From: Membranipora membranacea
Lineage: Eukaryota > Bryozoa > Gymnolaemata > Cheilostomatida > Membraniporidae
Direction: 5' to 3'
Assembly (NCBI GenBank): GCA_914767715.1
Contig: OU612075.1
Span: 22,756,001-22,820,000, forward strand
Length of the DNA: 64,000 nucleotides
The notes under the pieces were generated by a model. That model saw nothing but the letters and a program-made list of their open reading frames with translations. It did not search any database and was not told the DNA's origin. Position numbers and translations under genes: made by a program. This document shows, in pieces, positions 63,575-64,000 of the stretch. The first letter of the stretch is position 1. Each line of letters begins with the position of its first letter.

Positions 63575-63618
63575 GTGGTGCGTGTACCACTGCACGTACC
63601 ACTGCACGTACCACTGCA
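63575..63618. repeat. 12-bp tandem repeat GTACCACTGCAC
   Basis: About three and a half head-to-tail copies of GTACCACTGCAC, with one initial variant unit (GTGCGTGTACCACTGCAC). Confidence 0.8.
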
Positions 63619-64000
63619 CAACACACAGGTCTTCAGCTAGAAACCATGAGTCAAGCGCGCTGTTTCGAGGCCTTCTCTAGTACTACCTCCTCATGGCCGG
63701 CCCCAGCAGCATGAAGCCACCCCTGTGTGTTGCTAAGAATCTCAATCAATCTCATCGATCCCTCAGTGCATTTTGTAAGTTTCGGTGGTTTGACATAATT
63801 GGTGTGTTTACGCTGTTGCGCAACCAGGGAGGCTGCCAACTGTTCATTGTTTCAGTGCAACAATGTTCGCCCCATCACTCTCATGCTTATACTCTAAGCC
63901 AAACCAGTGCAGGGAGGTTTGCTTTCCATCAACTCATCGGCGCCAAGTCGCTATCGTCAAGGCACCCGCCCCTCGTGCCACTCGTTCACTACTCAAATTC

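Larger units (their letters stand above)
60458..64000. other. Probable intron/flank of the ankyrin gene
   Basis: It contains two inverted-repeat elements (60753-60811, 62237), a hairpin with AGCCTTGTC/GACAAGGCT near 62290-62328, a poly-G tract near 63054 and a 12-bp tandem repeat at 63575-63618. I see no convincing exon. Confidence 0.4.

Overview
The window is AT-rich eukaryotic DNA with spliced genes. Introns are GT-AG, apart from one clear GC-AG intron, and run from about 0.2 to 3.6 kb. Gene content (LAPTM-like tetraspan, PAN/apple plus mucin-like secreted protein, mitochondrial COQ2, ankyrin protein, an animal-type L-galactose-dehydrogenase-like aldo-keto reductase) and non-LTR retrotransposons indicate an invertebrate animal. 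The phylum cannot be fixed from this sequence alone. Exon chains were assembled by hand from reading frame, splice signals and matching intron phases.

Layout: 1-4173 (+) aldo-keto reductase, 5' end outside the window; 5738-9343 (-) four-TM LAPTM-like protein; 10.2-11.8 kb two tRNA-derived SINE-like repeats; 14144-19139 (-) secreted propeller-like/Thr-rich/PAN protein with a 31-bp tandem array directly after its stop codon; 20678-26489 (+) unrecognised soluble protein; 27096-30763 (-) single-pass membrane protein with a long tail carrying repeated tyrosine motifs; 32.6-34.1 kb three copies of one TTAA-flanked MITE; 34999-37955 (-) secreted Cys-rich protein; 38745-39177 (+) doubtful two-exon gene; 42785-46435 (-) COQ2; 46693-46835 perfect 68-bp inverted repeat; 47.2-50.8 and 50.9-53.3 kb two damaged non-LTR retrotransposons; 55768-60457 (+) 5' part of an ankyrin-repeat gene that probably runs off the right edge.

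The most interesting item is COQ2. It has two adjacent homologous exons (44495-44628 and 44073-44206), both 134 nt with identical splice phases, so only one can be used per mRNA. The upstream copy encodes the canonical ubiquinone-type sequence. The downstream copy carries Phe-to-Leu and Ala-to-Ser changes 39 residues apart. As I recall, this is the arrangement described for the mutually exclusive coq-2a/coq-2e exons of rhodoquinone-making animals such as C. elegans. The animal may therefore switch between ubiquinone and rhodoquinone for anaerobic respiration by alternative splicing.

The non-coding part is crowded with small foldback elements in several recurring families: a GC-rich double hairpin, an AGAGTAAGGAT palindrome, a TTTGCCTGCATT inverted repeat, a conserved-loop hairpin, and two larger foldback MITEs. 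Most lie in introns or gene flanks.
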